Below are positions 63,362-64,000 of a stretch of 64,000 nucleotides of DNA, piece by piece. Both the position numbers and the translations under genes were made by a program. Every line of letters starts with the position of its first letter. Positions within the stretch are counted from its first letter, which is position 1. The stretch covers positions 1,545,576 through 1,609,575 of the forward strand of contig NZ_CP134696.1 in the NCBI RefSeq assembly GCF_031851795.1, written 5' to 3'. The notes beneath the pieces were generated by a model. That model had not been told where the DNA came from. It saw nothing but the letters and a program-made list of their open reading frames with translations, and ran no database searches. This stretch comes from Pontibacter sp. G13 (GTDB taxonomy: Bacteria > Bacteroidota > Bacteroidia > J057).

Positions 63362-64000
63362 CTATTTCATCTCCTGAATGATCTGGAGTGCTTCATAGAC
63401 ATAAGGGTCTTTGGACAGTCCCTCGTGCCAAGACTCGGTTCTCGCGATGCGTGAGCTGTCGGACTGGACATAATCTGCATCAGCTTGGAGCGTGGCGATA
63501 TCGAGGTCCTCATGTACTTTGAAGAGATCCTTGAATTGCTCGGCCTGCGCTTGAGTCCGCTTACGTTCTGCGCGGAAGGCTTCCAGTTGCAATGGGAATT
63601 CATTGTCGTCCTGACGGCTTTTCAACAATTGTGCATTTTCGAGAATCTGAGAGAACACATCGCTGTCTGCGACACGTGAACGGCTGCTTGTCTGCAATTT
63701 TTTGATCAAGCGATCATTCACAGGAGCATTGGCCAATTCAAAGCCTACAGGAGAGATCTCGTCCCAAGGCATAGAGTGCTTTTGGTCCTTTTCGCCCATT
63801 TCCACCAAACTGTACTCATCCGGCAAGATCACATCGGATTCGACACCTTTGAGCTGAGTGGTTCCTCCGTTGATTCGGTAGAACTTCTGGGTAGTCAATT
63901 TCATGGACCCAAGCGGTTTGAATTCAGCACCTCCACGGATGAAGTTGTCCAAGTTTTCAAAACGCTGTACGGTTCCCTTTCCGAAGGTAGACTGGCTACC
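63362..64000 (-). CDS. prc: tail-specific (C-terminal processing) protease, 3' part
   Basis: The final 212 codons of a gene whose start lies beyond the right edge. The sequence GSQSTFGKGTVQRFENLDNF enters at the edge. This is the strand after the S41 active site, where the FGKGTVQ block follows the catalytic Ser-Lys region. FKPLGSMKLTTQKFYRINGGTTQLKGVESDVILPDEYS is the conserved Prc segment, followed by the DUF3340-type helical tail ending in EALQIIQEMK. Full-length homologues are about 650-720 residues. It is a periplasmic protease for proteins with nonpolar C-termini. Confidence 0.92.
   Translation of the reverse strand, partial: GSQSTFGKGTVQRFENLDNFIRGGAEFKPLGSMKLTTQKFYRINGGTTQLKGVESDVILPDEYSLVEMGEKDQKHSMPWDEISPVGFELANAPVNDRLIKKLQTSSRSRVADSDVFSQILENAQLLKSRQDDNEFPLQLEAFRAERKRTQAQAEQFKDLFKVHEDLDIATLQADADYVQSDSSRIARTESWHEGLSKDPYVYEALQIIQEMK

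Noticed and set aside
1-64000. tRNA, rRNA, CRISPR arrays, riboswitches, intact transposases
   Set aside because: Looked for on both strands by eye (T-loop motifs, regularly spaced repeats, transposase motifs); none was convincing.

Overview
The window reads as a chromosome segment of a member of the Bacteroidota, most likely a marine Saprospiria- or Cytophagia-like bacterium. The evidence is several promoter boxes of the phylum type TAnnTTTG, proteins with type IX secretion C-terminal sorting domains, Bacteroidota-type lipoproteins and outer-membrane barrels, and the ATP-dependent-ligase DNA repair cluster. GC content is moderate (roughly half). No tRNA, rRNA, CRISPR array, prophage or intact insertion sequence was seen.

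Layout. 0.1-4.1 kb: a tatA-gatA pair, then an MltD-like lytic transglycosylase. 4.1-5.4 kb: a gene-poor stretch with a dispersed palindromic element and the remains of an SRPBCC gene. 5.4-9.9 kb: DUF423 protein, rhomboid protease, AEC transporter, tgt and two related small membrane proteins. 10.1-19.4 kb: an APC permease, the translationally coupled repair operon exonuclease-ligase-Lhr helicase-PdeM, a 49-residue Cys/Lys-rich small protein, and an ethanolamine-type permease. 19.4-31.6 kb: a candidate small RNA, a coiled-coil lipoprotein, an Spx/ArsC-like protein, nicotinate phosphoribosyltransferase, a glycine-zipper protein, a LETM1/TerB-like protein, then a redox cluster (two reductases and a [2Fe-2S] ferredoxin) facing a TetR regulator. 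31.7-42.6 kb: a second coiled-coil lipoprotein, an operon of ECF sigma factor, membrane-anchored barrel protein and PKD lipoprotein, and two tandem giant PKD proteins with T9SS signals. 43.6-50.3 kb: an autoregulated TetR gene, an ACAD10/11-like kinase plus acyl-CoA dehydrogenase pair, and an S9 peptidase. 50.3-51.2 kb: an array of GGGCGAAGCCC hairpins. 51.2-64 kb: NmrA-type protein, OmpR-type two-component pair, a Tat-exported oxidoreductase with a DUF1080 lipoprotein, a TonB-type receptor, small outer-membrane proteins, GNAT, a DUF5020-like protein, and the 3' end of a tail-specific protease.

Two signals stand out as possibly undescribed. First, an identical bipartite promoter-like motif (ACCCAACCTTTG, 13 bases, CGTG) sits 89 to 135 bp upstream of exactly three transcription units: the ECF sigma operon and each giant PKD gene. 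This suggests a self-contained sigma regulon controlling T9SS-secreted surface proteins. Second, a family of six intergenic elements (about 160-240 bp) begins TTTGGGCG and ends near GCCATCCGCACC. It has two stems whose sequences change with compensating substitutions between copies. Five of the six lie 59-132 bp downstream of a gene's stop codon in that gene's orientation.
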